In this document: positions 1 to 10,691 of the stretch, piece after piece | Numbering within the stretch: position 1 is the first letter of the stretch | Layout of the letters: every line of letters starts with the position of its first letter | Assembly (NCBI GenBank): GCA_930367215.1 | Contig: OV884060.1 | Coordinates: forward strand, 102,882,151 to 102,946,150 | Reading direction: 5' to 3' | DNA from: Pollenia angustigena | Lineage: Eukaryota > Arthropoda > Insecta > Diptera > Polleniidae | DNA length: 64,000 bases | Translations under genes and position numbers: made by a program | Notes under the pieces: model-generated | What the model saw: only the letters and a program-made list of their open reading frames with translations | The model's database searches: none | Told to the model about the DNA's origin: nothing

Positions 1-523
1 TGGTTACAAAAAAGCCACATGTGAATAAATGCTACATGCATTATGTACCACGAAAACAAAATCAGATGGTGGGTCACGCAAAATGCAAGTTGTGTGTTAA
101 AGGTGTTAACAACTTTAGGGGGTTCTACCAAAAGTCTTTTGACACATATGTATAAGTTTATTTTATTAGATCAATACTTGCATATATGTATATAATTGCG
201 ATAAAATAAATTAAATATTGTCATATAGCATATTTGTAGTTGTTTATTTACGACACCACCCAGAAGTGTTGAATGCGAATATTGGTTTCGTCGGCAGCAT
301 ATGTTGGCGATAAAATAAGGTATCAATTATCTGACGTCATTAATTTGTTTAAGAATCTTTTTAAAATATAAGTATTAAAACTTCCATATTACTTTAAAAG
401 AATACATTAAACAGTTTAATTTTGTAATGAGTTTAATTTTCTTCATGAATTAATTTGTATTAATTCTTATACATAAACATTAAATTATAATTATATAAAT
501 TTTAAAATTGGCTTTTATATATG
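1..523. other. AT-rich stretch without recognised gene
   Basis: No open frame of note and no repeat that I can place. The DNA is AT-rich and unremarkable up to the hAT-like end that begins near 524. Confidence 0.5.
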
Positions 524-625
524 AAATCCCGAAAAATCCCGATCCGTCCCGGGATCCCTTTTATTGAATTAAAAATCCCGAATCCCGGGTTTCAAAAAAC
601 CTGGTCCCGTTTGGCATCCCTAGTC
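524..625 (-). mobile_element. hAT-like element end (fragment)
   Basis: Read on the minus strand the segment starts TAGGGATGCCAAACGGGACC and continues as short repeats of CCCGGGATTCGGGATTTT type. Ends of the form TAGGGATGNNA followed by degenerate short repeats are common for hAT-type non-autonomous elements in flies. Only one end is visible; the far end and a target duplication were not found. It abuts the mariner relic that begins near 626. Confidence 0.4.
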
Positions 626-1090
626 CACACCTATAAACCACATATCGTCTAGGTCCATTTCCTCAATTTCTGGCTATAGGAAGTCTGTTATCATCCCGCG
701 ATAGCGAACACCATTCACGATAATTGCTTGGCCGACCTCATTTTCGAAGACGCCGCCAGCCGCAGAACTAACTTGGGAGCATGCACATATATTTTCCCAT
801 TTCCTACGGACCCGGTTTGCTGAAATTTACGCGCAATTCTCCCGATTGTGGAAACATTTGGTCGATTATACTGACCAAAAAAATCACGATGTGCATTAAA
901 TCCATTTTGATTGAACGCCAATTTTCGTAAAAGGCTTTATTAATCTTAACGCGCTGCTCAATTGTGTACCTCTCAATAATCGAAGTTGTCAAATACTGAA
1001 ACAAAGATAGGTCAATTTAAGTTGCGCAAAAAACTTGACGTGAAGGTGTGACTCACAATTAACATCATGGATTATGGTTAAACCGCCCTT
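626..1090 (-). pseudogene. mariner-like transposase, internally deleted relic
   Basis: On the minus strand the N-terminal helix-turn-helix part is readable in two frames: IERYTIEQRVKINKAFYENW and then AHRDFFGQYNRPNVSTIGRI, the paired-like DNA-binding region of a Tc1/mariner transposase. The sequence then jumps to the middle of the catalytic domain (frame with VGQAIIVNGVRYRGMITDFL), so the linker and the first catalytic Asp are missing. The element end is near 1090: read on the minus strand it begins AAAGGGCGGTTTAA next to a TA, closely like the end of the second mariner relic near 45201. The protein acted as a cut-and-paste transposase; this copy is dead. The other end of the element was not found. 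Confidence 0.75.
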
Positions 1091-1204
1091 TATTATATAT
1101 TTATCAATTTAAAAAAAAAAAAATACATAAATTATTTAGCTTAATTTCGACCTTCTTAATATTATTTCCTTTTTTTAAAAAATTTGTTTGAAATATAAAA
1201 AAAC

Positions 1205-1320
1205 CAAAAAATCCCTGAAGAAGCTATCCATTGAGATAGCGAAATATTGGATGAATTTTAAATAAATATTCTTTATATAAAACGGACCTTGAGCTTGAGA
1301 AATTATTGAAAGGAAATAAA
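1205..1320 (+). repeat. repeat with CTGAAGA-hairpin-GAAA motif, copy 1
   Basis: CCCTGAAGAA (from 1213) is followed by a perfect 6-bp stem GCTATC/GATAGC (1223-1228 with 1235-1240) and then GAAATATTGG. Three other places in the window have the same architecture with different stem sequences (24171, minus strand 22561-22603, minus strand 37818-37850). Downstream, an AT-rich stretch ends in GACCTTGA, also seen after two of the other copies. The layout recalls the hammerhead ribozyme core (CUGANGA-stem-GAAA) found in Penelope-like elements, but there is one extra A before the stem. Confidence 0.5.
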
Positions 1321-1639
1321 ATACATATTTACATTTAAGATAAATTCATAGTGACATTGTTGATTTCTGGAATAAAAGGTGAATGAAGGTTGTTATCCTG
1401 AACGTTCTATAAAATTTTGTTTCCTAAGATAAAAAAGATTTTTCGAAAGGAAATTGGTACTAGGTGGTAACTAAAAGTGGTCTCAATCTTTACACTTATC
1501 GTTTTGCACAAAAATTCTAATAGATCGAAGTTCTTATTTTATTGTATAGTAAGTAAACAATAATAAGAACGTTTTTAAATGCTGATTTCTATTCTTTTAT
1601 CATGCAAACCGATACAAGTACCCAAACAAGTAACTAACT

Positions 1640-1741
1640 ATCGATACTTTTTTTTCGATTCTAGGTAAGTACCGATACTTCACAAGCGATACCACATCGA
1701 GTAAAAGTATCGATACCTTAGAGGTATCGTTTCATCCCTAA
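1640..1741 (-). mobile_element. hAT-like end rich in CGATAC repeats
   Basis: Read on the minus strand it begins TTAGGGATGAAACGATACCTC and continues with repeats of CGATAC and its complement, ending near ATCGATAGTT. The TAGGGATGNAA start with short subterminal repeats fits a hAT-type non-autonomous element. No matching second end or 8-bp duplication was identified. Confidence 0.35.
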
Positions 1742-2004
1742 TCCTAACACTATAAATTAAGTCTAAGCTTTCATTTATAGAAGGCCCTATTGTTTGTAAT
1801 TTCAAGAGACTTGAGCAGGTGCATTGAAAGTGCTCTTTTATGTACACTTAGTCCCTTTTTACGTCCGATTTCTCATATTCACTAACTTATTCAAAAATTT
1901 CTTCTAATTTGCAAAAAAAAAGGTATTTTTTGGCAAGCTGGACCAAAAAATGCTTTTTAACGAAATAATTGGCAAAAAATGGCATACACACAAAAAAAAT
2001 ACCA

Positions 2005-2672
2005 CACTGAAAGAATTTTCTTCGCAATACCAATGAATTTTATTTTGCTTTATTTTATTTTTTATTTTTTTTCTGTCTCTAGTGGGATTCGATCGCTCAA
2101 CCTCGGTGCTGTATCGTTTTTTACTCAATTAAGAGCGTAAATATGAGATTAAATTGTCAATAATAAAAATAACAACGTTGATTGAAAGTGGATTGAAAGT
2201 TTTTGTTTCATTATTATAACGACATTTTTATTGTCAGAATGAAAATTTAAATTTATGAAGGCAATTATTGAAATATGTTGCTTTAAAAAAAATTTTTTTG
2301 ATTTCATAAATTAAATGGCATACATGTAACATTAGATGTACGAAATTAATAAATCTTACATTTTTTAATTAACAATTAAACATATTTTTAAGAAAACTAT
2401 AATTTTGTATTAATTTATGAATATAGTTATGTTTGTATATTATTTTTTTATGTTCCCAATTAAAATTTTTTGTTTAACTTGGACAAACTTAAGTTTTCAT
2501 ATATCCAATGAAAATGTTTAACGTAATTACGAAATCCAATGAAGCGATTTTTACGAAAATATTTCATTATAACTATAAAATTCCATTTAGACAATGAAAA
2601 TTTTCATTTACCCAAGGAAATTTTTTTTATGAAAATGATTCATTAAATATATGAAGCATTTTTCTTTCAGTG
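2005..2672. mobile_element. 668-bp inverted-repeat element, CACTGAAAGAA ends (copy A)
   Basis: Left end CACTGAAAGAATTTTC at 2005; right end ...TTCTTTCAGTG at 2672; the terminal inverted repeat is about 11 bp. The interior between about 2210 and 2490 is closely matched at 25480-25738 in copy B. No coding frame. Copy A also holds about 110 bp (2036-2150) absent from copy B, with a B-box-like GATCGAATCC on the minus strand and an A-rich tail. Confidence 0.65.
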
Positions 2673-3038
2673 CAATGTTAAAATAACATGGCGAAATGTT
2701 GATTGAGAATGATGGTAAATTTCTGCAAAAGTATGCCCTTTATATAAATTTATCATTATTTCATATTAATTTTAAATGCAAAATATTAAAATAACCTTAA
2801 ATCACGTTTATTTAATATTATTCACTGTTAAAATAACATTGTTCAATATTGAATCCATAAAAACCTGTTTTATATTAAAATCGAAGGTTATCTTGTTAAA
2901 TTTACATGCATACATACTTAAGTATGTACATTTTTTTATATTCATGTTTAAAATATGTTATAAAAAGAAGACAATTCCCGTATTCTTTTAATTAATATTA
3001 TTTAGTTAAAAAGTTCATCAAGTTTTCAAAGTAGAAAG

Positions 3039-3122
3039 ATGACGAAAATCATATCGCGCAATTCTGCTGATGCTTCTGTTAGCAAAGGAGAATACAAAAG
3101 AAGTGAAACGTGTCCTACAGGG
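3039..3122 (+). CDS. candidate short first coding exon (unconfirmed)
   Basis: An ATG at 3039 opens 28 codons without a stop (starting MTKIISRNSADASVSKGEYK, ending in TCPTG) and runs straight into a consensus splice donor, GG|GTAAGT, with the intron starting at 3123. The peptide is of mixed composition, unlike the low-complexity AT-rich frames around it. I do not recognise the protein and saw no convincing acceptor or second exon in the window. Chance is a real alternative at this length, so this is only a pointer to a possible host gene or a TE exon. Confidence 0.25.
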
Positions 3123-5541
3123 GTAAGTGTTTTGATTATTCTTAAATAAATGCATATGTTGTCTCTGAAGCATCTTCACACTGTTATATCACACTCCAAC
3201 CAATTTGATTCTACATGAAATTCACGTTGTTTCAATTTGAAATAACTTCCATTAACGTGATTCGGATTGTTATTTCAATATAAATGACATTTTGCTCTAA
3301 CTTTACTGCAATGTTAAATTAACATGAATTAAAGAAAAAAATGTTGTTCACAAGTTATTGTAAAATCATGTTAAATTAACATGAAACAACAACAACCTTG
3401 TTTTGAACGAATTTACTTACATTGATTTTTTACTGTGTGGATGCCATAAAGAACTTGCCCTGGTAATTACTAATGAGAAGTGGTTTAAATTAAAAAAGTA
3501 ACTTTACAAAGAAAGATGTAAAGGCGAACTTCCTTATAATAAATCTGTATGGAACAAAAAAAAAAAAAAAACTCTTCATTATATAGAAATTCAATGCACA
3601 GAAATAGTATTTTTTCCACTTTTATCAGGTGTTTTAGTTCATATTACACTTATTCGAAGTGCGGTTGTTATTCATCTGAGCATTGCTTTATCAATAACCT
3701 TAACTAGGCAGGTTCAAAGCGTCTTGCGTGCAGTGTTTAACTAGAATAACTGCATTGTGTTTTAAATATTTGAAAAGTGCTAAGAAGAATCCCAAAACTG
3801 CTTAACTATATTTGGGTTTTGCTATTTGTTCTTCAACTTTATTAAATATTTAAAGTTAAATAGTACTCATGTCATTCATAATTTGGAATACCCTTGCAAA
3901 TTTTTTTGTGGAATAATTCCTAATGTAGAGAGAAAAATGCATTAGAAGCAAATTTATATTTGAGAAATTTGTTCATTGTATGTAAAGAATAATTTAAAGT
4001 ATGAAAATTTATTACAAGGAGATTAAAAAAGCAGTGTTTTTTAAATCAATACATAATACGGCGGAATGTTATTGAATAGAAGTTCACTTTAGAGAAGTTC
4101 GACTGTATTAAAATTTTTTAAAAAATATATATTTTTCTTATTTTTACAGCACATTTTTATTTCTTTCAAACTTGATATATTATCTCCATTTTTATTTCTA
4201 TTTTGTGGGTTTTCTTGAACAAGATAAGTTAACAATACTATTCATAACCAGGGTTGAAAAAAACTGCATTCGAATCCAAAAACTGTCGAACAAAAAACGA
4301 AAATTTGGGTACAACTTCATATTTTTGAGTTAGATGGCCGCGACTGTTTTCATTTAATGAATCGGAAGAAAAAGCAACAATTTTCTTTTGGCCAATGGCA
4401 AATGAAGAAGTGGATGAAATGGCAGTTTTTCCACTTTGACTGCAGTTTTTTAAACGCTGTTAACAACACAGAGTTGATGCTCTTTTTTAAGATTGTTATT
4501 GCAAAGTTAAAGCTAATCGCTAGAAAATCTTACGCCTTACGCGCTGATTTAGGTTTGACCGTTACGCTGGAGGTCCACACCACGCCTTTTCGCGTCCACG
4601 GATTGCAGGATTTTAAAACCTTACTTGCGATCTGCGTTTCAAGTTCCATGCAACGCTTTTTATGCGGCGTCAACACAAGTAGAAATAAAGTTTAGTTTGT
4701 CTAAATCAGCTGATTTGTTCGAATGATTTTCTTTTTAACGCTTCAATGAATCCTACGCTTTTGTGGATGTAACTTGTTACACATAACTAAGTAGATTCTA
4801 CGTGTACACTTTTACTTTGCTGCGTAGACAGCGAAAAGGCGTGGCAGATTACCCAATTTTAACATAAAAAAACGCTAGCTGTGTTCTTAAAAAAACTACT
4901 CAGTGATGATACGTAATTTTGTTTAAGAAAATTATTCACTTGATGATACCTCATTTTGAATTTTGTTAATAACTTGATTATTTTTAAGGTAAGAAGTTTA
5001 AAATTTTGCAAGCATATTGTTATGTTACTGCCTTTCAATAACGTTTGGTTTATTTCCTTTATAATAAACCGTTTCGTTTTCTTGCAATTCAAATAAAACA
5101 AATAAACACAACACTTTAATGTATAACGCTTATTTATTAAGAACTTAGTCACTTTAACAACCGTAATTTACAGCTTTTATTTACAACTCACTATTGTAAT
5201 CAACACATTTCAATGCTTATGTAAACTTGACAAAGCCGCAAGTATTTATACTGTAATTCAGCCATCTAGAACATTCGAAATTTTTCTCGAAGGTTCCAGG
5301 TTTTACTATTCACCACTCTATCGTCTATTATGATTTATGGCGGCACTTATGTTAACATAATTTCACCACTTATACTAAGATTTTTTAACGGTCATTTCTA
5401 GGGCTTTCTGCACATTGGGATTGAAGTGTACTAAATTATAACAATTTTTAATAACAATGTAAACTAATAAAATAACTTATGAATACAAAACAACTAATAA
5501 ATACAAGATAAATAATAATTATAACTAATTCTTAACCAATA
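3123..5541. other. non-coding stretch, short repeats only
   Basis: Short motifs around TGTTAAAATAACA and TGTTAAATTAACA recur (about 2675, 2827, 3309, 3370). Between 4530 and 4850 lies less AT-rich DNA with two partly inverted GAAAAGGCGTGG-like blocks, perhaps an old inverted-repeat element, but I could not define its ends. The 112-codon frame at 4357-4695 shows no known domain. Confidence 0.4.
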
Positions 5542-5791
5542 ATTGAGCAGTTTATTTTGAAAGTGGCATTAGTCACTTTTTCAAAAAAAATCGAGTTAAT
5601 AATAAATAATAATAATAAATAATAATAACAATAATACTGAGAAAAATATCATTATCGTGATGTATCAAATACAAGTGAATCTTCTCGAAAGTTAGCATCC
5701 ATATTTTTAAACGTGTTAAAACGCAAACCCTTAAATATCTCGACTTAAAAACCGAAATGACTTATGCCACTTTCAAAATAAACGGCTCAAT
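5542..5791. mobile_element. 250-bp MITE, TA target site, ATTGAGC ends
   Basis: Terminal inverted repeats of about 35 bp start ATTGAGCAGTTTATTTTGAA on the left; the right end is the inverted form with GCTCAAT at 5791. TA lies on both sides (5540-5541 and 5792-5793), the usual duplication of Tc1/mariner-type transposition. The core holds an AAT-rich microsatellite (about 5597-5635). No coding capacity. Confidence 0.75.
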
Positions 5792-5793
5792 TA

Positions 5794-7271
5794 CAAATAA
5801 TTCTTATCCAATAATTACAACTAATTCTTAACTACAGTTATTTTCGTAACAATATGTAATGTCAATCAATAAAAAGTAAATTTTGAATTTTTTGATGATC
5901 CTTTATTTTCCATTTCAGGTGACGATATCTAAAACAAACATTTTTAACGTTCATAATGACTCTCATATTATTGATAACAAAAAGAAAATTCTAGGGACTT
6001 AAAGTCTTGTCTGAAGTGATTACTTCGAGATTTTCACATCATTATAAACATCTGTAAAAAAAAAGAGTTTAACGATTTAAAAAATCTCTAGCAATCCATA
6101 AATACAATTCGTCCCAAGCACGCACACCCTAACCCAAGCAGAATTATGAAAAGTCTAGTAATCTCTTCTATCTTCCTGTTTCAAGTGATGGCACAGATAT
6201 TTGTGTTACAATACTAGATTGATTATTTTACAAAGTATCCTTCTCAAAAAGTAAAAATATACATACACTTAGTCATTTAGGCTGTCAGTTTGTCTGTCTA
6301 TTTATGGCTTTGTCAGTCAATCAGAGCAAGTCCATATACCACACCTTTGAGAGTTATGTGAAATAGGTATGTATGTGCCTTGTTGGCAAAATGAGGAAAG
6401 GCAGCAGCAGCAACAACCTTCACATTAAAAGCAACAACAGCCATAACAAATATAAGTGATAGCAGCAAGAATAAAATTAAACGGAAACAGCAAACGACTC
6501 AAACATTTTTGGTATTTCTGCTCAAAACGGGGCACAACGAAAATTAATGTAACAGTTGTCGAGGAAAGTCTCAACTTGTTCATCACTTTTAAATCAATGA
6601 CAACTCTGACGACAACCATCAACTTGGACGGGGTTGTTTTATCATAATTCAATTTAAAAACATTTTTATTTTCTTCCAAAATAAGTTGCAACAATTGTGT
6701 TTTTCTATATGTGTCCTTGTACCTTCTTTATCAATATCAATTTACATTTGAAACAAAGCTTATTTACGAAGACAGTTGAGTTAACTCCCACGTTTAAGAA
6801 TAAAAAGTCATGTTTCGAAATGGAAAGGAAGTTTAATTTAATTTGTTTGTTTGCTTTTTGTGCGTTTTTTACGATTTAGCAGTTAAAGACTAATAAAATT
6901 CTATGAGAAATTACGACTTATATTGTTTGGTTTGCCATTACCAGGTCATCATCGACAGTCATCCTTAGCAACTAAGCAACCCCTCCCTCACTCATAATGT
7001 TTTATGGATTTTTCGATAAATGAACAAAATTGAAGTGTTCGTTTTCTTTATAAAAACTTTTATGAAAATCATTGGAATTGTTTTCCGTTTTTCTCCTTTT
7101 TTTTTGGTCTGCAATATGCATGTATTTATAAATATATATACAGCTACTCACACTATGAGTGGCACACCTCATAAAATACTAAGTTTATGTAAATTACTTT
7201 TTTATAGGTTTTAATTAAATTAAAATTAATTAATATAAAATAAAGTATATACTGCGGGAAATTTGTGTCAA
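5794..7271. other. non-coding stretch
   Basis: AT-rich DNA with short open frames and no recognisable domain. A short frame at 6147 could encode a signal-peptide-like run (MKSLVISSIFLFQV) but stops after 23 codons with no gene around it. Nothing else seen. Confidence 0.4.
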
Positions 7272-7660
7272 TTGTTCTAACAGACTGGTCCAGGGAGTTG
7301 TGAAAATAGAACAAGTACAAAAAGAAAAAAACTCATGACCGGTTTATGAAAAAAAGGTAACAAAACTAATGAATTACAGTACAGTCTTCACCGGTGGTGT
7401 GACACATTTTTTGGGACTTTCTAAAAATTGGTTCTTGAATTTAATTCTAGGACTTGTTTTATTGAAGTAACTGTCACTAAACACTTCCATTGAGAATAGA
7501 TCTGTGACTGGTCAAATGGTGTCAACTGGCCCCCTCCAATGACAACCCCATGTCAAAGTGATAGGTCTTATTCATATAAAGTGTTAGAACTAGAACCGGT
7601 CCCTACCACCAAAGACCTATCACGGGACTTCTTTGGTGTCAGTTCGCTTCCCTCTAGGGA
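7272..7660 (+). repeat. dispersed repeat, copy 1 of 2
   Basis: About 390 bp from AACAGACTGG to a terminal TTCCCTCTAGGGA. It is matched over nearly its whole length by 26908-27335 in the same orientation, including the segments GGTGTGACACATTTTT and CCAATGACAACCCCATGT. No coding frame and no clear inverted ends, so the class is unknown. Confidence 0.6.
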
Positions 7661-8722
7661 TGGATATTCAATGAAAAGTCTTACATTTAACTTAGTAGCG
7701 AAGGTCAGTAGCACCTCAGTAGCACTCTAACGGAAACTCTGTGTACATATTTTGTTGTTGGATTTAACAAAAGAGCTTCGATATTTGCTTTTGCCCTTTT
7801 GCATGCCTAATGCTTAACTCTGCTAATCTGTTATTTTGTGTTCCAAACATAGCAACATAAGGCTTTTTCTATGTGTGCTACTTATAAGTGAGAGAAGCTG
7901 TATATTTTTTTTTTTTCATTTAACTATACCTATAACTTGAAAATTTTATTAGCCTAAAATAAAAAATAAACAAACAAATAAAATATCGAGCCGGTGTAGC
8001 CCTTTTCTTTCGACATTAAATTTATTCATGCCAATGATGGGATAATGTCCAACCACACCTTTAAACAAAAAATAGTCCTAGGAAAAGTATTTATTTAAAA
8101 TGCACATAATAAAATAAGTATAAAACTTTTTATGATATCATTTGTATGTTTACGGTTTGGTCGTTGTATGGAGTATTTTATGTTTTTCAACCCCAGATTT
8201 TGAAAATTTGCTTAACGGAGAAACTTTTTTCCTTGAATTTATTTTATTTATTGTTTTTCATTTTTTATGTTTTAAATATACTCACACAATTTTGTGTGAT
8301 CGTATTCCTTATAATTTTATATCATTTACGGCCAAACTGAACTTGGTGAAATTGGTCGTTATTGTTCTATAAAATTTTATGAAAGTGCTTGCGTTGAAAT
8401 ATGAAGTTAAGACAGCAAAAGCAATTGAAAATATTATTGTAAGAAATTAATTCTTTGTTATAAATTCTGTAAATTGTAAGGAGTCGGTTGCCTTGACGAT
8501 AGTAAGTAAGGTGCTTAAACAACAATTAACAATTGCAAAGAACAAATTTAATTTAGCATAATTTTTAAAAATGTAAAAAAGTTGGTTGATAAAGAAACAT
8601 GTAATTAGTAATTAAAATAACCTCCGAATAAAAAGGCCAAACTAAAATAAAATTTTTGTAGTTTAAGTTTTGAAAATTATTTTATTTAAAAGTAACTGCT
8701 TATTTATTTTGCTGAAAATCTA
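7661..8722. other. non-coding stretch
   Basis: AT-rich, without recognisable coding sequence or repeat boundaries. The overlapping frames at 8142-8372 translate to hydrophobic low-complexity sequence and look like chance. Confidence 0.4.
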
Positions 8723-8917
8723 AAGGCCCAAATACACTTGACAAATGCTTGTCCAGCCGGCGAATTCATCGTGTACGTGTGCTTGACGTAATATTCGCCG
8801 TCATATCTAAATTTTTTGATTTTCCATCCAGCATCGTCGGTGTGACACATACAATCACATTTCCACTAGTACTACCACAATGCTTGATGAGTATTTTGAT
8901 CAATGTATTTGGGCCTT
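8723..8917. mobile_element. 195-bp MITE, AAGGCCCAAATACA ends, TA target
   Basis: Terminal inverted repeats AAGGCCCAAATACA (8723) and TGTATTTGGGCCTT (ending 8917), flanked by TA at 8721-8722 and 8918-8919. This fits a non-autonomous Tc1/mariner/pogo-type element. A longer element with the same AAGGCCCAA start lies at 53735-54008. Confidence 0.75.
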
Positions 8918-9562
8918 TACTCGTAATAAAGTTAAAGAACTCAATTTGAAGTTTTACACTAACACACAGAATATTACGTTTTTAACGAAAATTCATCTAT
9001 TTAGACTTGTGTGATAGTGTAAAGCAGCTTCTAATAATAACTAGAGTATTTACTCGATTAATCGTTGTTTGATAAAAACAAACCAAGGCTGGCAACCGAT
9101 ACCAATATTGTTTAAATTGATACCGATACCGAAATTAGTTTTTTTGCATAAAATACCGGTATACGAACACCGTTTCCCTTAATACCGGTATTATACCGGT
9201 ACAGTCGTTTCGGTATTAAAAAATAATATAATTTTTCAAATAGAAAAAAATTCAAAGATTCAACGCTTGTGCTAATTTAAAATATGTTTGTTAACTTGGC
9301 GCTCTATCATTGCAACACTGTTGTTGTTTTGTTACTTACAATATTCTGAACGTAAAATTAACAGAAATTGTTAAATTCAGTTAAAAACCGGTCTACTTAT
9401 CTTTCATTTATTTTAAACGAAAAGTTCATTTAATTTTTACTGTCAAAAATTCAACTCCATGTCTTTGACAAATTTAGGTAAATTTGGCTGCCCGATAACT
9501 TGCAAGAAGAAGAAAATTGTCACAATTTCGTTAAGAACGCCAAAATACGAAGTATAGAGGTA
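8918..9562. other. non-coding; hAT-like segment 9085-9230
   Basis: From about 9085 (AAGGCTGGCAACCGATACC) to 9230 there are many copies of GATACCG and ACCGGTAT, resembling the subterminal repeats of a hAT-type MITE; its second end was not located. The rest shows nothing recognisable. Confidence 0.35.
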
Positions 9563-9566
9563 TGTA

Positions 9567-9930
9567 AGTTAAGGCGACAGCATTCTTTTAAAGTTCTTTT
9601 CGTTTTTTTTTTATATCAATACAATTTATTTTAAAGTTCTTTTCGTTTTTTTCAAATATCAATACAATTCATAAATTCTGCTGACGCTTGCCGCAGAAAA
9701 AAATTGTTTTCAATTTTAGTATCAAATTACTTATCACGCGCAATAAAGAATTGCTGATTTGCAATTCAACAACATAATTGATTATTATCGCGTAAACAAA
9801 AATCATGTTTGCTACTGGTATTAATAATTAAGTATAGAATAAAATTAGGTCAGTTTTAAGTTGGTGGTGTAAGACAGATGTAGAAATAAAAAATCTTTTT
9901 TTTAAAAAACAAAAACTAAATGTTTTAATT
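9567..9930 (+). repeat. 5' LTR (364 bp)
   Basis: Begins AGTTAAGGCGACAGC and ends TTTTAATT. It contains an internal duplication of roughly 45 bp (TTCTTTTCG... through ATATCAATACAATT) and AATAAA at 9838-9843 as a possible polyadenylation signal. Against the 3' LTR it has one more T in the poly-T run near 9603-9612 and lacks a 7-bp TTTTAAG repeat; I saw no substitutions. Confidence 0.93.
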
Positions 9931-9947
9931 GGGGGCTCAACCGGGAT
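9930..9947 (+). promoter_or_regulatory. primer-binding site, tRNA-Pro type
   Basis: TGGGGGCTCAACCGGGAT follows the LTR, sharing its last T. It matches the complement of the 3' end of eukaryotic tRNA-Pro (TGGGGGCTCGTCCGGGAT) at 16 of 18 positions; the mismatches are the two central bases. It would prime minus-strand DNA synthesis. Confidence 0.7.
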
Positions 9948-10011
9948 CGCCCACACCGTACAAATATCCTGAAAAAAAACAAAGTAAGGATTCGGTTAAG
10001 TGATCAAAAAA

Positions 10012-10205
10012 TTAAAAAATAAGTATCCTTAAACAAAAAAAGGAGAAAAAATAAAAATAAGTATCCTTAAAAAGGAGAAAAAATAAAAAACTATCCTTAA
10101 AAAAGAAAAATTTTTTTTTTTTTAAAAAAAAGGAGAAAAAATAAAAACTATCCTTAAAAAAGGAAAATTTTTTAAAAAAAAAGGAGAAAAAATAAAAATC
10201 TAAAA
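10012..10205 (+). repeat. purine-rich tandem repeats in the LTR-element leader
   Basis: Four or more degenerate copies of a unit containing TATCCTTAAAAA, AGGAGAAAAAATAAAAA and long A or T runs. It sits between primer-binding site and gag, where several errantiviruses carry repeats, including the gypsy insulator. The sequence does not match the Su(Hw) site, so no function is assigned. Confidence 0.6.
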
Positions 10206-10691
10206 AAAAACCTGGTGCAAGTGGAAGATTTTTTTTAGTGCTAGAGTGACTTAATAACATACAATAAAAACAAAAATTACAAAAAAACACAAATTCTTTT
10301 GAAAATTTGAAAGTGCGGCAGCAAAAATTTGTATAAGCTCTTGAAATTACATATAAATTTTTAAACAAATTGTGCAAAACCTGTGGGAAAAGAAAGGGAA
10401 ATTCAAATAAAAACAATTATTATTGAGAGGAAAACTGCCCATTCCAAGGCAGCAACACCCCAGAACGATTGAGAATCTGGGTCAGCTATAAGATAACCAA
10501 CGAAAGCCGACAATCAAAACAGTTTCTACTTACAGTTTAATTATTTTTATGTAAGTTAATTTAAAAATTGTTTATGTGAATTAATGTAAGGAAAAAGTGT
10601 ATTTATTTAAGTGAAGATTTACTATTAGTAATTGCTCGCATATTTGTTTGAAGTCTTAATAAAATAAAATAATAAATACAAAATTGTGTAA

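Noticed and set aside
2085..2110. tRNA gene suggested by the B-box-like GATCGAATCC
   Set aside because: No cloverleaf can be drawn and no A-box lies at the right distance; at most a SINE-type fragment.
4357..4695. 112-codon plus-strand frame
   Set aside because: No recognisable domain, no upstream or downstream gene signals, and it lies in what looks like an old repeat.
10012..10416. 134-codon minus-strand open frame
   Set aside because: It is Phe/Lys-rich low complexity produced by the A- and T-runs of the LTR-element leader repeats.
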